Shown here one piece after another: positions 52,347 to 61,007 of a DNA stretch of 64,000 bases. This DNA is from Rugamonas aquatica. Its GTDB lineage: Bacteria; Pseudomonadota; Gammaproteobacteria; Burkholderiales; Burkholderiaceae_D. The position numbers were made by a program, and so were the translations under genes. The notes beneath the pieces were generated by a model. The model did not search any database and was not told the origin of the DNA. It saw nothing but the letters and a program-made list of their open reading frames with translations. Where the stretch lies: NCBI RefSeq assembly GCF_009380215.1, contig NZ_WHUG01000001.1, positions 682,001-746,000 on the forward strand, written 5' to 3'. Positions within the stretch are counted from its first letter, which is position 1, and the number at the start of each line of letters is the position of its first letter.

Positions 52347-53150
52347 ATGCCTATGCGTGTAACGCTGCTGCTGTCCCTACCGATGTTGACCTTGCTGGCC
52401 GGCCAGGCCGCAGCGGCCTGCGCGCCACTGCGTTTCGGCTACACCGACCAGGCCGTCCCACCCTATTACCTCGGCTCCGGCCCCGAAGAAGCCAAGCCGG
52501 CCGCCGGCGCACTGGCCGAACTGACCCGCGACGCCGCCGCCAGCGCCGGCTGCAAGACGGTGATGGTGCGCATGCCGCCGCCGCGCCTGCGCATGAGCAT
52601 GGAAGCGGGCAAGATCGACGCCACCTCGCTGTTTTCGCCTGAAGTGATCGGCTCATCGCCGCAAATCGTTTATCCGCTCGACAAACACGGCAAGCCCGAC
52701 CCGACGCGCGGCATGGCCTTGTACAGCGTGGTGTTCGTCCGCACCGCCGACGGCTTGCCCAAGAACGGCGATCCGTCCGTGGTGATGCGCGGCCGCATCA
52801 TCGGCCTGTCGCACGGCGCGCCGCACATCAAGGTGCTGCGCGAGCGCGGCGTGCAGGTCGACCAGGGCGCCGCCAATCCCGACACCAACTTCGAAAAGCT
52901 GCGGCGCCACCGCATCGATGGCTTTGCCGTGTCGCTGGCTTCGCAGGATGATATGGACGCCACCGTGGCCGCGCGCTACGGCAAGGAGTTCACCCGCCTC
53001 GACAAGCCGCTGTTCACCTCCAACGCCTGGCTGGCCCTGAGCAAGACATATTACGACCAGAACCCCAAGCAGGCCGAGGCCATCTGGCAATGGTATGGCA
53101 CGCACGGCCCCGCGCGCCTGAGCGCCCTGCTCAAAAAATACGGGCAGTAA
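52347..53150 (+). CDS. Periplasmic solute-binding-like protein (SBP family 3)
   Basis: A 267-residue protein with a signal peptide (LLLSLPMLTLLAGQAAA) and a two-lobed family 3 solute-binding fold: LRFGYTDQAVPPYYLG, LAELTRDAAASAGCKTVMVRMPPPRLRMSMEAGKIDAT and GRIIGLSHGAPHIKVL. No ABC permease or ATPase is nearby, and no membrane domain is attached. Such orphan proteins are common in this group and may be sensors or scavengers. The start could also be the ATG at 52353. Confidence 0.8.
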   Translation: MPMRVTLLLSLPMLTLLAGQAAAACAPLRFGYTDQAVPPYYLGSGPEEAKPAAGALAELTRDAAASAGCKTVMVRMPPPRLRMSMEAGKIDATSLFSPEVIGSSPQIVYPLDKHGKPDPTRGMALYSVVFVRTADGLPKNGDPSVVMRGRIIGLSHGAPHIKVLRERGVQVDQGAANPDTNFEKLRRHRIDGFAVSLASQDDMDATVAARYGKEFTRLDKPLFTSNAWLALSKTYYDQNPKQAEAIWQWYGTHGPARLSALLKKYGQ

Positions 53151-53216
53151 GCCTGTTGTGTTTATGGGCGAGAACAACGTAAATTGTTTACACCCTCCCA
53201 CCTTGTTGCGTAAAGT

Positions 53217-53235
53217 GTTCTGTTAGAAATAGAAC
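53217..53235. promoter_or_regulatory. Inverted repeat upstream of the third TonB-dependent receptor
   Basis: GTTCTGTT-AGA-AATAGAAC is an 8-bp dyad with one mismatch (a G-U pair in RNA), 47-65 bases before the receptor ATG. It may be an operator or a leader hairpin. The ribosome-binding site is CAGGAGGGG just before 53282. Confidence 0.45.
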
Positions 53236-53281
53236 GCTAGCAACCAGCAATCCTGTTTTCATCCATTCAGGAGGGGTAGCC

Positions 53282-56188
53282 ATGACAAGAACGATCTCGC
53301 GCCACAATGCATGGCGCGCCTTGGGGGCCTGCGGCATGGCGCTCGGCAGCCAGGCAGGCTGGGCCCAGGACGGCGCGGCGGACATGACGACCGTGCACGT
53401 GACCGGCACCCGGCTGGCCGCGCCCGGCGCGGAATCGCCCTCGCCGCTGCAGATCATCAGCGCGGCCGACATCGCCGCCTCCGGCGCCGCCAATCTGCAG
53501 GAACTGCTGCAAAAGAACCCAACGCTGGGCACGCCCGCGTTCAGCCGCAGCAATTCCAACTTTTTGCCGACCGGCGGCGGCGTCACCAGCGTCAACCTGC
53601 GCAACCTCGGCGATGCCCGCACGCTGGTGCTGGTCAACGGCCGGCGCTTCGTGGCGGGCGTGTCCGGCAGCAGCGCGGTCGACCTCAACGCCATCCCCAC
53701 CGACTTCATCGACCGCATCGAACTGCTGACCGGCGGCGCCTCCGCCACGTATGGATCGGATGCCGTGGCCGGCGTCATCAACATCATCCTCAAGCGCAAT
53801 CTGAGCGGGTTCAGTTTCGACGCCAGTACCGGCCGCAGCAGCCACGGCGACGACTTCAAGAAGAAAATGGCGCTCAGCTACGGCTACGACAGCGCCGACG
53901 GCCGCACCAGCCTGATGGGCCATCTGGCTTACTCGCGCCAGGGCGCCGTGTCTTCGCGCGACCGCGACATTTCGGCGCAGGACCAGATTTCAAAGATGCT
54001 CAGCACCGGACTGGCGGCCGATGCCTTTGTCCCCGTGCGCAACTACTCGGTGGCCGCGCCGCAGGGCCGCTTCTTCTACAACAAGGACGCGGCCGGCAAG
54101 GCGGGCAACTACACCTACGATGCGCAAGGCAATGTGATCCCCTGGTCCACCAACGGCGACGCCGCGCTCGGCCTGGCCGCGACCGGCTTCAACCGCTCAG
54201 CCTTCCGCACCATCGCCGTACCGACCGAGCGCTATCTGCTGGCGTTGAATGGCGAGCACGCATTCACGCCAGCCGTCACCGGCTTCGTCGAAGGCAATTA
54301 CAGCAGCGCCAAGGTCCGTACCATCATCGAGCCGCTGGCCTTGTCCTCGGCGGACTTCTACAAAAGCAGCAACGGCCAGGTGCCGGCAGAAACCATGGTC
54401 AACGGCCTGCCGGTGCGCAATCCGCTGGTGCCGCAATACCTGTTCGACCGCATTGCCGACACCACCGGCGACGGCCTGCGCGATTACAGCTTCAGCCGCC
54501 GCCTATCCGAGATCGGCAACCGCCAGGCCGGCATCGACCGCGACACCTCGCGCCTGGCCACCGGTCTGAAAGGCACGCTGGACGGCTGGCGCTACGACAG
54601 CTATCTGGTCTACGGCAAGACCCGCGAACGCCAGCGGGCCGACGGCCAGGTCGATCTGCAAAAATTCCGCAACGCCATGCAAGCCATCCCCGATGCCGGC
54701 GGCGCCGCCATCTGCGCCGATGCGACGGCGCGGGCGCAGGGCTGCTCGCCGCTCAACCTGTTCGGCTACAACACCATCTCGCCGGCCGCGCTGGCTTATG
54801 TGACGGTGCCCAGCACGCTGGCCGTGGACATCACGCAGAAACTGGCCGGCGCTTCGATGAGCGGCGAAGCGTTCACGCTTCCGGCCGGCAAGGTCGGCGT
54901 GGCGGCCGGCTTCGAATGGCGCAAGGAAAGCTCGTCCAGCGTGCCCGATGCGCTGACCCAGGGCGGCCTCAATTCCAGCGCAGCCTTGCCCGCCACGGAG
55001 GGCAGCTTCTCGGTGCGCGAGTTCTTTGCCGAGGCGCGGGTGCCGCTGCTCAAGGACCGCGCATTTGCCAAAGACCTGAGCTTCCTGGGCGCCTTCCGCT
55101 CCGGCCACTACTCCACCGTCGGCACCGCCAACAGCTGGAACGCCGGCCTCGAATGGCGCGCGGCGGATACGCTCAAGCTGCGCGCCACCCGCGCACTGTC
55201 GACACGGGCGCCCAATATCAACGAGCTGTACCTGCCGCCCAGCCAGGTTTTCCCGACCGGTATCGTCGATCCGTGCAGCGGCGTCACGGCCAGTTCGAGC
55301 GGTGCACGCGACACCGCCTGCCGCGCCGACGCCGGCGTGATGGCAAACATTAACGCCAACGGCAAGTTCACGCTGAGCCAGCCGGACATCCAGGCGCTCA
55401 GCGGCTTCAATCGCGGCAACCCCGGCTTGAAAGCGGAGAAAGGCCGCTCCAGCACGGTCGGCATAGTGTACACGCCGGCCAGGTTCACTTTCACGGTCGA
55501 CTACTTCAACATCAAGATCGCCGACGCCATCGTCACCACGCCGCGCCAGTACGCGCTCGACCAGTGCTACAACGGCGGCAACAGCAGCTTCTGCCAATTC
55601 ATCACGCGCCGCGCCAGCAATTCCGGCGCCTTCAGCGCGGGTGCGCTGACCTATATCGACAGCGCCGTCACCAACAGCGGCGGCACCGGCACCTCGGGCG
55701 TCGATCTGACCGGCGCCTGGACCGGCCAGCTGGGACCGGGCCGCCTGGCCGCGCGCCTCGCCTACACGTATCTGAGGGAGTTCTACAACATACCGCTGCC
55801 GACCACGCCGGCCGACCAGGCCGCCGGTGAAGTGGGCTACCCGCGCAACAAGGCCATGCTCAACCTGGGTTATCAATGGCGGGAATGGACCATCAGCTCG
55901 ACCACCAGCTACATCGGCGCCTCGGCGCTGGACGACCAGTTGCTGGCACAGTTCAAGCTGCCGGCCGGCAGCGTCAAGGTGGGCTCCAAGATCGTCAACG
56001 ATTTCCAGTTCAGCTACGCGCTGCGCAAGACGCTGTCGCTTTATCTGGGCATCGACAACGCCTTCAACACCAAGCCCGCGCCTGTCATCAGCGGCCTGAC
56101 CGGCGACACCATAGGCACCGAAACCAACGCCAGCGTCTACGATCCGATCGGCCGCCGCTACTACCTGGGCGTGCGCGGCAGTCTTTAA
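53282..56188 (+). CDS. TonB-dependent receptor (OmpA-like plug, oligopeptide/glycan class)
   Basis: A 968-residue receptor. After a signal peptide (ending AGWAQ) it opens VHVTGTRLAAPGAESPSPLQIISAADI, then NLQELLQKNPTLG, RTLVLVNGRRFV and ELLTGGASATYGSDAVAGVINIILK. These are hallmarks of the large TonB-dependent receptors of the Xanthomonas/Shewanella type that carry complex substrates rather than siderophores. It ends YYLGVRGSL. A very strong AGGAGGGG ribosome site precedes it. No transporter, hydrolase or Fur site is next to it, so the ligand is open. Its stop overlaps the convergent SRPBCC gene by four bases. Confidence 0.9.
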   Translation: MTRTISRHNAWRALGACGMALGSQAGWAQDGAADMTTVHVTGTRLAAPGAESPSPLQIISAADIAASGAANLQELLQKNPTLGTPAFSRSNSNFLPTGGGVTSVNLRNLGDARTLVLVNGRRFVAGVSGSSAVDLNAIPTDFIDRIELLTGGASATYGSDAVAGVINIILKRNLSGFSFDASTGRSSHGDDFKKKMALSYGYDSADGRTSLMGHLAYSRQGAVSSRDRDISAQDQISKMLSTGLAADAFVPVRNYSVAAPQGRFFYNKDAAGKAGNYTYDAQGNVIPWSTNGDAALGLAATGFNRSAFRTIAVPTERYLLALNGEHAFTPAVTGFVEGNYSSAKVRTIIEPLALSSADFYKSSNGQVPAETMVNGLPVRNPLVPQYLFDRIADTTGDGLRDYSFSRRLSEIGNRQAGIDRDTSRLATGLKGTLDGWRYDSYLVYGKTRERQRADGQVDLQKFRNAMQAIPDAGGAAICADATARAQGCSPLNLFGYNTISPAALAYVTVPSTLAVDITQKLAGASMSGEAFTLPAGKVGVAAGFEWRKESSSSVPDALTQGGLNSSAALPATEGSFSVREFFAEARVPLLKDRAFAKDLSFLGAFRSGHYSTVGTANSWNAGLEWRAADTLKLRATRALSTRAPNINELYLPPSQVFPTGIVDPCSGVTASSSGARDTACRADAGVMANINANGKFTLSQPDIQALSGFNRGNPGLKAEKGRSSTVGIVYTPARFTFTVDYFNIKIADAIVTTPRQYALDQCYNGGNSSFCQFITRRASNSGAFSAGALTYIDSAVTNSGGTGTSGVDLTGAWTGQLGPGRLAARLAYTYLREFYNIPLPTTPADQAAGEVGYPRNKAMLNLGYQWREWTISSTTSYIGASALDDQLLAQFKLPAGSVKVGSKIVNDFQFSYALRKTLSLYLGIDNAFNTKPAPVISGLTGDTIGTETNASVYDPIGRRYYLGVRGSL

Positions 56189-56667
56189 CGTTGCTTCATA
56201 TAGGCGACCAACTGGTCGAGGGCCTTGCCCCAGCCCTCCTGGAAGCCCATCTGCTTGTGCGCTTCGACGGTGGCCTCGTCCTTGTGGCGGGCGCAGGCGA
56301 TGTAGCGTGTGCCGCCGTTGGGCAGCGGCTCCATCGACACCACGGCGGTGATGAAAGAATTGCCGGTCGGACGGTAGCCGGGGCCCAGCGCGTCGGTCCA
56401 GGTCAGTCGACGGTTTTCCACCACCTCCAGGTAGCAGCCGTGATTGTCGTGGCGCTCGCCGTTCGGGCCAGCCATCACCGAGCTGAACAGACCGCCCGGA
56501 CGCAGGTCGCTTTGCGCCTCCAGGGTTTTCCATGGCGACGGCGTGAACCAGTGCACCAGATGCTCGGGTTTGGTCCACGCGGCCCACACCAGTTCCGGCG
56601 CGATGTCGATGTCGCGTTCAAACACCAGGTCCAGCTTGGGATCGAAGTTCTCTACGATGTGCGTCAT
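56185..56667 (-). CDS. SRPBCC (AHSA1-like) domain protein
   Basis: A 160-residue START/Bet v1-fold protein: LVFERDIDIAPELVWAAWTKPEHLVHWFTPSPW, GGLFSSVMAGPNGE, and the C-terminal GFQEGWGKALDQLVAYMK. The second ATG (56667) has AAGGAG seven bases upstream, better than the first (56673), where the spacing is too short. It lies 11 bases downstream of a GNAT gene that is in turn coupled to a LysR gene. Ligand unknown. Confidence 0.88.
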   Translation of the reverse strand: MTHIVENFDPKLDLVFERDIDIAPELVWAAWTKPEHLVHWFTPSPWKTLEAQSDLRPGGLFSSVMAGPNGERHDNHGCYLEVVENRRLTWTDALGPGYRPTGNSFITAVVSMEPLPNGGTRYIACARHKDEATVEAHKQMGFQEGWGKALDQLVAYMKQR

Positions 56668-56678
56668 GGTCATGCTCC

Positions 56679-57113
56679 TTAAAAGGTGTGCTGCATGTTG
56701 ATGTGGGCGATGCCGGCCTCGTAGAACTCATCGCCATCGATGGCGAAGCCGTGGCGCTCGTAGAACGGGGCGGCGTGCGATTGCGCGCTCAACACCACTT
56801 GCTTGTCGCCACGCGCGCGCGCCTGCGCCATCAGCACTTGCAGCAAGGCGCCGCCGATGCCGGTGCCGCGCCCGGCCTGGCGCACCGCCATGCGGCCGAT
56901 GTGGCCATCCGGCAGCAGTCGGCCGGTGCCGACCGGCTTGCCGTCCGCATCGTAGGCCACCGCGTGCAGGCAGACCGCGTCCATGTGGTCCATTTCCAGT
57001 TCGGCGGGGACTTTCTGTTCTTCGACGAAGACTTCAAAGCGTATCAGTTTGGCGTCGGCCTGGAGTGCGGTCCAGTCTCCGATACGGATGTCATGCTTGG
57101 CGGTGTGGCTCAT
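56679..57113 (-). CDS. GNAT acetyltransferase (ElaA-like)
   Basis: A 144-residue GNAT protein. It opens IRIGDWTALQADAKLIRFEVFVEEQKVPAELEMD, typical of the ElaA/YjcF group, with the cofactor loop RMAVRQAGRGTGIGGALLQVL and FYERHGFAIDGDEFYEAGIAH at the end. The substrate is unknown. Its ATG overlaps the stop of the LysR gene by four bases, so the two are co-translated. Confidence 0.88.
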   Translation of the reverse strand: MSHTAKHDIRIGDWTALQADAKLIRFEVFVEEQKVPAELEMDHMDAVCLHAVAYDADGKPVGTGRLLPDGHIGRMAVRQAGRGTGIGGALLQVLMAQARARGDKQVVLSAQSHAAPFYERHGFAIDGDEFYEAGIAHINMQHTF

Positions 57114-58042
57114 CGGCGTGCAGGCTTAGTTGGGGATGGGCGATTGTCGCACGCCAGATGCCGCTCAAGGAAGTCCACACACACGCGAACCTTGGCCGAA
57201 CCCGCCAGCCGTTGCGGATACACCGCCCAGACGTTGGCGGCCTGCGTGTACTCCGGCAGCACCTGCACCAGCTCGCCACGGTCCAGCAGCGGCTGCGCAT
57301 CCCAGCGCGAGCGCAGCACGATGCCGGCCCCCGCCACCGCCCATTGCAGCGCGATCTCGCCATGGTTGGACGACAGCGGCCCCGTCACCTTGACCGCGAT
57401 CTCCTCCTGCGCGCCGCTGCGCAGGCGCCACACGCCGAACGGCATGTCGCGCTCCTTGATCGCCAGGCAGTCATGGCCGGCCAGCTCCTGCAGCGTGCGC
57501 GGCGTTCCGCGCCGCTTGAGATAAGCCGGCGCGGCGCACAGGATGCGGTGGTTGTCCATCAGCCGGCGTGCGATCAGGTGCGGCGCAATGTCGTCGCCGA
57601 CGCGGATGTCCAGGTCGAAGCCCTCGCTGACGATATCGACCAGCCGGTCGAACACTTCCAGCCGGACTTCCAGCGCCGGGTGGGCTTTGAGCAGTCCGGC
57701 AATCGCCGGCGCCACCACGTTGCGACCGAAGCCGAAACTGCTGCTGACCCGCAGCAATCCACGCGGCACACCCTTGCGTTCGGCGACATCGTCGAACAGG
57801 CTGGCCAGGCTTTCCAGTATCGTCAGCGCGCGGGCATAGACCTGCTCGCCATCCTCGCTGAGCACGACCCGGCGCGTGGTGCGGTGGAACAGCCGCACAC
57901 CCAGCGCCTCCTCCAGTATCCCGACGCGCTTGCTGACATAGGCGGGCGACATGCCCAGCGCCTGCGCCGCACCGGCAAAGCTGGATGCGCGCACCACCGC
58001 CACTAGCACGCGCAGGTCGTCGTTTTCTATCCGATTATTCAC
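57110..58042 (-). CDS. dmlR: LysR-family regulator, DmlR-like
   Basis: A 310-residue LysR-type regulator: N-terminal helix-turn-helix (DLRVLVAVVRASSFAGAAQALGMSPAYVSKRVGILEEALGVRLFHRTTRRVVLSEDG) and a C-terminal effector domain (about 95-300). It is divergent from a D-malate/tartrate dehydrogenase gene across an 81-base gap, the same layout as dmlR-dmlA in E. coli, so it probably activates that gene in response to D-malate or tartrate. I could not fix a T-N11-A site in the gap with confidence. Confidence 0.85.
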   Translation of the reverse strand: MNNRIENDDLRVLVAVVRASSFAGAAQALGMSPAYVSKRVGILEEALGVRLFHRTTRRVVLSEDGEQVYARALTILESLASLFDDVAERKGVPRGLLRVSSSFGFGRNVVAPAIAGLLKAHPALEVRLEVFDRLVDIVSEGFDLDIRVGDDIAPHLIARRLMDNHRILCAAPAYLKRRGTPRTLQELAGHDCLAIKERDMPFGVWRLRSGAQEEIAVKVTGPLSSNHGEIALQWAVAGAGIVLRSRWDAQPLLDRGELVQVLPEYTQAANVWAVYPQRLAGSAKVRVCVDFLERHLACDNRPSPTKPARR

Positions 58043-58123
58043 GATACGTGTTCCATAACATCACATTTCAACACATTCTAAACGAAGCGGATCGCGCTAT
58101 CCTAGCCACCAAGGAGAACGCCC

Positions 58124-59200
58124 ATGAAAACGCACAAAATCGCCGTCATCGCCGGAGACGGCATCGGCAAGGAAGTCATGCCCGAAGGCATACGAGTGGT
58201 TGAAGCCGCAGCCCGCCGCTTCAACATCCGGATCGAATGGACCCACTTCGAATGGGCCAGCTGCGACTACTACGCCGCACACGGCAAGATGATGCCGGAC
58301 GACTGGTTCGAGCAGCTGAAAGGCTACGAAGCCATCTTCTTCGGCGCTGTCGGCTGGCCGGCGCTGGTGCCCGACCATGTTTCGCTGTGGGGCTCGCTGC
58401 TGAAGTTCCGCCGCCAGTTCGACCAGTACGTCAACCTGCGCCCGGTGCGTCTGATGCCCGGCGTGCCCTGCCCGCTGGCCAACAAACAGCCCGGCGACAT
58501 CGACTTCTACATCGTGCGCGAAAACACCGAGGGCGAATATTCCTCCGTCGGCGGCCGCATGTTCGAAGGGACGGAGCGCGAGTTCGTGCTACAGGAAGCC
58601 ATCTTCACCCGCACCGGCGTGGACCGCGTGCTGCAATACGCCTTCGACCTGGCGCAGAGCCGGCTGCGCAAGCACCTGACCTCGGCCACCAAATCGAACG
58701 GCATCTCGATCAGCATGCCCTACTGGGACGAACGCGTGGCCAACATGGCCAGGGACTATCCAGACGTGACATGGGACCAGTACCACATCGATATCCTGGC
58801 CGCGCGTTTCGTGTTGTCGCCAGAGCGTTTTGATGTGGTGGTGGCGTCCAACCTGTTCGGCGACATACTGTCCGACCTCGGCCCGGCCTGCACCGGCACC
58901 ATCGGCATCGCGCCGTCGGCCAACCTGAATCCGGATCGGCAATGGCCGTCCCTGTTCGAGCCGGTACACGGCTCGGCGCCCGATATCTACGGCAAGAACA
59001 TCGCCAATCCGGTCGCCATGATCTGGTCCGGTGCGATGATGCTGGACTTCCTCGGCAACGGCGACGCCAACTATCGCGCAGCGCACGACGCCATCGTCAC
59101 CGCGATCGAAGCCTGGCTGTTGGACGGCCAGCGCACGCCGGACATGGGCGGCACGGCCAGCACCACGGAGGCCGGCTTGGCCATCGCCGCGAAGCTGTAG
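58124..59200 (+). CDS. dmlA: Tartrate/D-malate dehydrogenase (decarboxylating)
   Basis: A 358-residue member of the isocitrate/isopropylmalate dehydrogenase family. GDGIGKEVMPEGIRVVEAA, the substrate loop IDFYIVRENTEGEYSSVGGR, and NLFGDILSDLGPACTGTIGIAPSANLNP place it in the TtuC/DmlA/YeaU group that oxidises D-malate, L-tartrate or 3-isopropylmalate with NAD and Mn/Mg. AAGGAG precedes the ATG. The neighbouring LysR regulator supports the D-malate/tartrate assignment. Confidence 0.9.
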   Translation: MKTHKIAVIAGDGIGKEVMPEGIRVVEAAARRFNIRIEWTHFEWASCDYYAAHGKMMPDDWFEQLKGYEAIFFGAVGWPALVPDHVSLWGSLLKFRRQFDQYVNLRPVRLMPGVPCPLANKQPGDIDFYIVRENTEGEYSSVGGRMFEGTEREFVLQEAIFTRTGVDRVLQYAFDLAQSRLRKHLTSATKSNGISISMPYWDERVANMARDYPDVTWDQYHIDILAARFVLSPERFDVVVASNLFGDILSDLGPACTGTIGIAPSANLNPDRQWPSLFEPVHGSAPDIYGKNIANPVAMIWSGAMMLDFLGNGDANYRAAHDAIVTAIEAWLLDGQRTPDMGGTASTTEAGLAIAAKL

Positions 59201-59219
59201 CCGATGGGCCGGCCGATCA

Positions 59220-59241
59220 GCTTAGCGGCTGCTTAGCGGCT
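59220..59241. repeat. Perfect tandem duplication of an 11-mer at a gene end
   Basis: GCTTAGCGGCT occurs twice in direct succession between the dmlA-like gene and the end of the unknown minus-strand gene. Read on the minus strand each copy carries the stop codon TAA, so the duplication doubles the stop without changing the protein. Confidence 0.8.
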
Positions 59242-60102
59242 GATTGGCTGGCGCTGCTTCCAGGCCAGGAAGATGCGGTTGGCCTGCGCATCGGCATCGC
59301 TTTTCTGTTGACCGTTGAGGTCTTTCGCCCACCCATCCAACAGCGCTTGCGGATAGATGGTGTCATTGCCATTGATCGGGCCGATCACTTTATTGACGGC
59401 CAAATGTTCCGCGTACAACTCCGCCGAGGTTTGCGTCTTGCCCAGTTCATGATGGCCAAGAGGACTGAACAGCAATGCATCCGCATATCCCAACGCGACG
59501 CGTTCTTCCAGGCGTTTCAACGCATCGCTGCGCCATTCGGCGACCGCCGGATCGTTCTGCCCGTTCGCCAGCGCTTCGCGGTCGCCGTTCGGGCCGGCGA
59601 GTATGTAGACGGACAAAGAGCCATCAACGTAGTGGTCGACCGCGTAGCTGAGGAGCTGGAAACGGTCCATGCGGGTTCGGCCCGTCAAGCCTGCGCAAGA
59701 TTGGCGGAGCAGCCGCAAGGTGGGTTCGTCCGCCTTGTGCTGAAGCAGCTGAATCTGCATGCCGTCCGCCTCCTTGGTGACCTTGACCTCCTGGTTGTCG
59801 ACAATTTCCTTGTCGCTTTCCAGCGTCAGGCATTGCTGGATTTTCTGGAACGCTGCGAACGACTTTTCCGGATCGCCTGCCGCATCGCGGACCTGGTCTT
59901 CGATAGACGTGCCGGCCGGCAGCGGTGCGGCTGCCGGCACATGGCCTGCCGCAGCGGCAGCCGCGGCCATCCGCTTGTCAGGCTGGGCACTGAAAGCCGG
60001 CACAAGCTGCTCCGGTGGCCGCGTCAGTAAATCGACGCCGCGCCAGACGCCCATGGCGGCAACGACCACCGACAGCAGCAACAGCAATCTTTTCGCAGTC
60101 AT
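59233..60102 (-). CDS. Unknown exported/anchored protein
   Basis: A 289-residue protein with an N-terminal hydrophobic anchor or uncleaved signal (LLLLLSVVVAAMGVW), an Ala-rich linker (RMAAAAAAAGHVPAAAPLP) and a mainly helical soluble domain with two Cys (IQQCLTLES, RQSCAGLTGR) that could form a disulfide. I recognise no family. Its ATG overlaps the stop of the upstream SDR gene by one base, so it is co-transcribed with the SDR/MDR genes, although nothing in it suggests lipid metabolism. Confidence 0.7.
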   Translation of the reverse strand: MTAKRLLLLLSVVVAAMGVWRGVDLLTRPPEQLVPAFSAQPDKRMAAAAAAAGHVPAAAPLPAGTSIEDQVRDAAGDPEKSFAAFQKIQQCLTLESDKEIVDNQEVKVTKEADGMQIQLLQHKADEPTLRLLRQSCAGLTGRTRMDRFQLLSYAVDHYVDGSLSVYILAGPNGDREALANGQNDPAVAEWRSDALKRLEERVALGYADALLFSPLGHHELGKTQTSAELYAEHLAVNKVIGPINGNDTIYPQALLDGWAKDLNGQQKSDADAQANRIFLAWKQRQPISR

Positions 60103-61007
60103 TAACCCAGCTTCATTTTCGCGCGCAAAGCTTCGCGCACATGCGGCGTGGCCGCATACGGATCGCCCGGATTGGTGCCGGCGACGATGTGCTGCATGCG
60201 TTCCTGCACACCGGCCAGCGCGCCTGGATGCGAGTAGATGTAAAAGTCGCCGTTGGCGATGGCCTTGAAAGTCATCTCAGCCACATCCTGAGCCGACACC
60301 TTGCCGGACGATACAGCCTTGTCCGTCATGGCTTGCGCCGCCAGCTGGCTAGCGGTCGGTCCTTGCGTCATCCGCACATCCTCAGGACGGTTGCGGTGCG
60401 ACTGGCTGATCCCGGTCGGCACAAAATACGGACACAGTACCGACGCACCGATCGGCGCGTCAACCAGCTGCAGGTCCTGATACAAAGTCTCCGACAGCGA
60501 CACCACCGCATGCTTGGACACGTTGTACACCCCCATCGCCGGCGCGTTCAGCAAACCCGCCATCGACGCCGTGTTGACGATGTGGCCTTCGAACGACGCG
60601 TCGCTCTTGGCCGATTCCAGCATCAGTCTGGTGAAGATACGCACGCCGTGGATCACGCCCCACACGTTCACGCCCATCACCCATTCCCAGTCGGCCTCGG
60701 TGTTTTCCCAGATCAGTCCGCCCGAACCGACGCCGGCATTGTTGAACACCAGATGCACGGCGCCGAACTCGGCGATTGCCGCATCGGCGAGCGCCTGCAC
60801 CTGCTCGCCCTTGCGCACATCGCACAGCTGCGCGATGACGCTGGCGCCCTGCGCCTTCAGCTCGTCGGCCGCACGTTGCAGCGCATCGGCCTGCACATCG
60901 GCCAGCACCAGCTTCATGCCTTCACGCGCCGCCACGTTGGCGAATTCGCGACCCAAACCACTTGCGCCGCCGGTGATGACGACGACCTTGCCTCTGAATG
61001 TTTTCAT
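60102..61007 (-). CDS. SDR-family oxidoreductase (classical)
   Basis: A 301-residue short-chain dehydrogenase: TGGASGLGREFA cofactor motif, NNAG in LVFNNAGVGSGG, catalytic Ser in VNTASMAG and YNVSKHA (Y-x3-K). It is slightly longer than usual, with a C-terminal extension (YSHPGALAGVQERMQHIVAG) often seen in SDRs of fatty-acid or steroid degradation gene clusters. Its start overlaps the stop of the MDR gene by one base. Confidence 0.88.
   Translation of the reverse strand: MKTFRGKVVVITGGASGLGREFANVAAREGMKLVLADVQADALQRAADELKAQGASVIAQLCDVRKGEQVQALADAAIAEFGAVHLVFNNAGVGSGGLIWENTEADWEWVMGVNVWGVIHGVRIFTRLMLESAKSDASFEGHIVNTASMAGLLNAPAMGVYNVSKHAVVSLSETLYQDLQLVDAPIGASVLCPYFVPTGISQSHRNRPEDVRMTQGPTASQLAAQAMTDKAVSSGKVSAQDVAEMTFKAIANGDFYIYSHPGALAGVQERMQHIVAGTNPGDPYAATPHVREALRAKMKLG

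Noticed and set aside
52347-53150. Possibility that the solute-binding protein belongs to an ABC transporter operon
   Set aside because: No permease or ATPase gene is adjacent; the neighbours are an NRDE protein and a TonB receptor with its own leader region.
54503-56587. A 694-codon open frame opposite the third TonB-dependent receptor
   Set aside because: Antisense to an obvious receptor and SRPBCC gene; no domain, signal or ribosome site; composition typical of a shadow frame.
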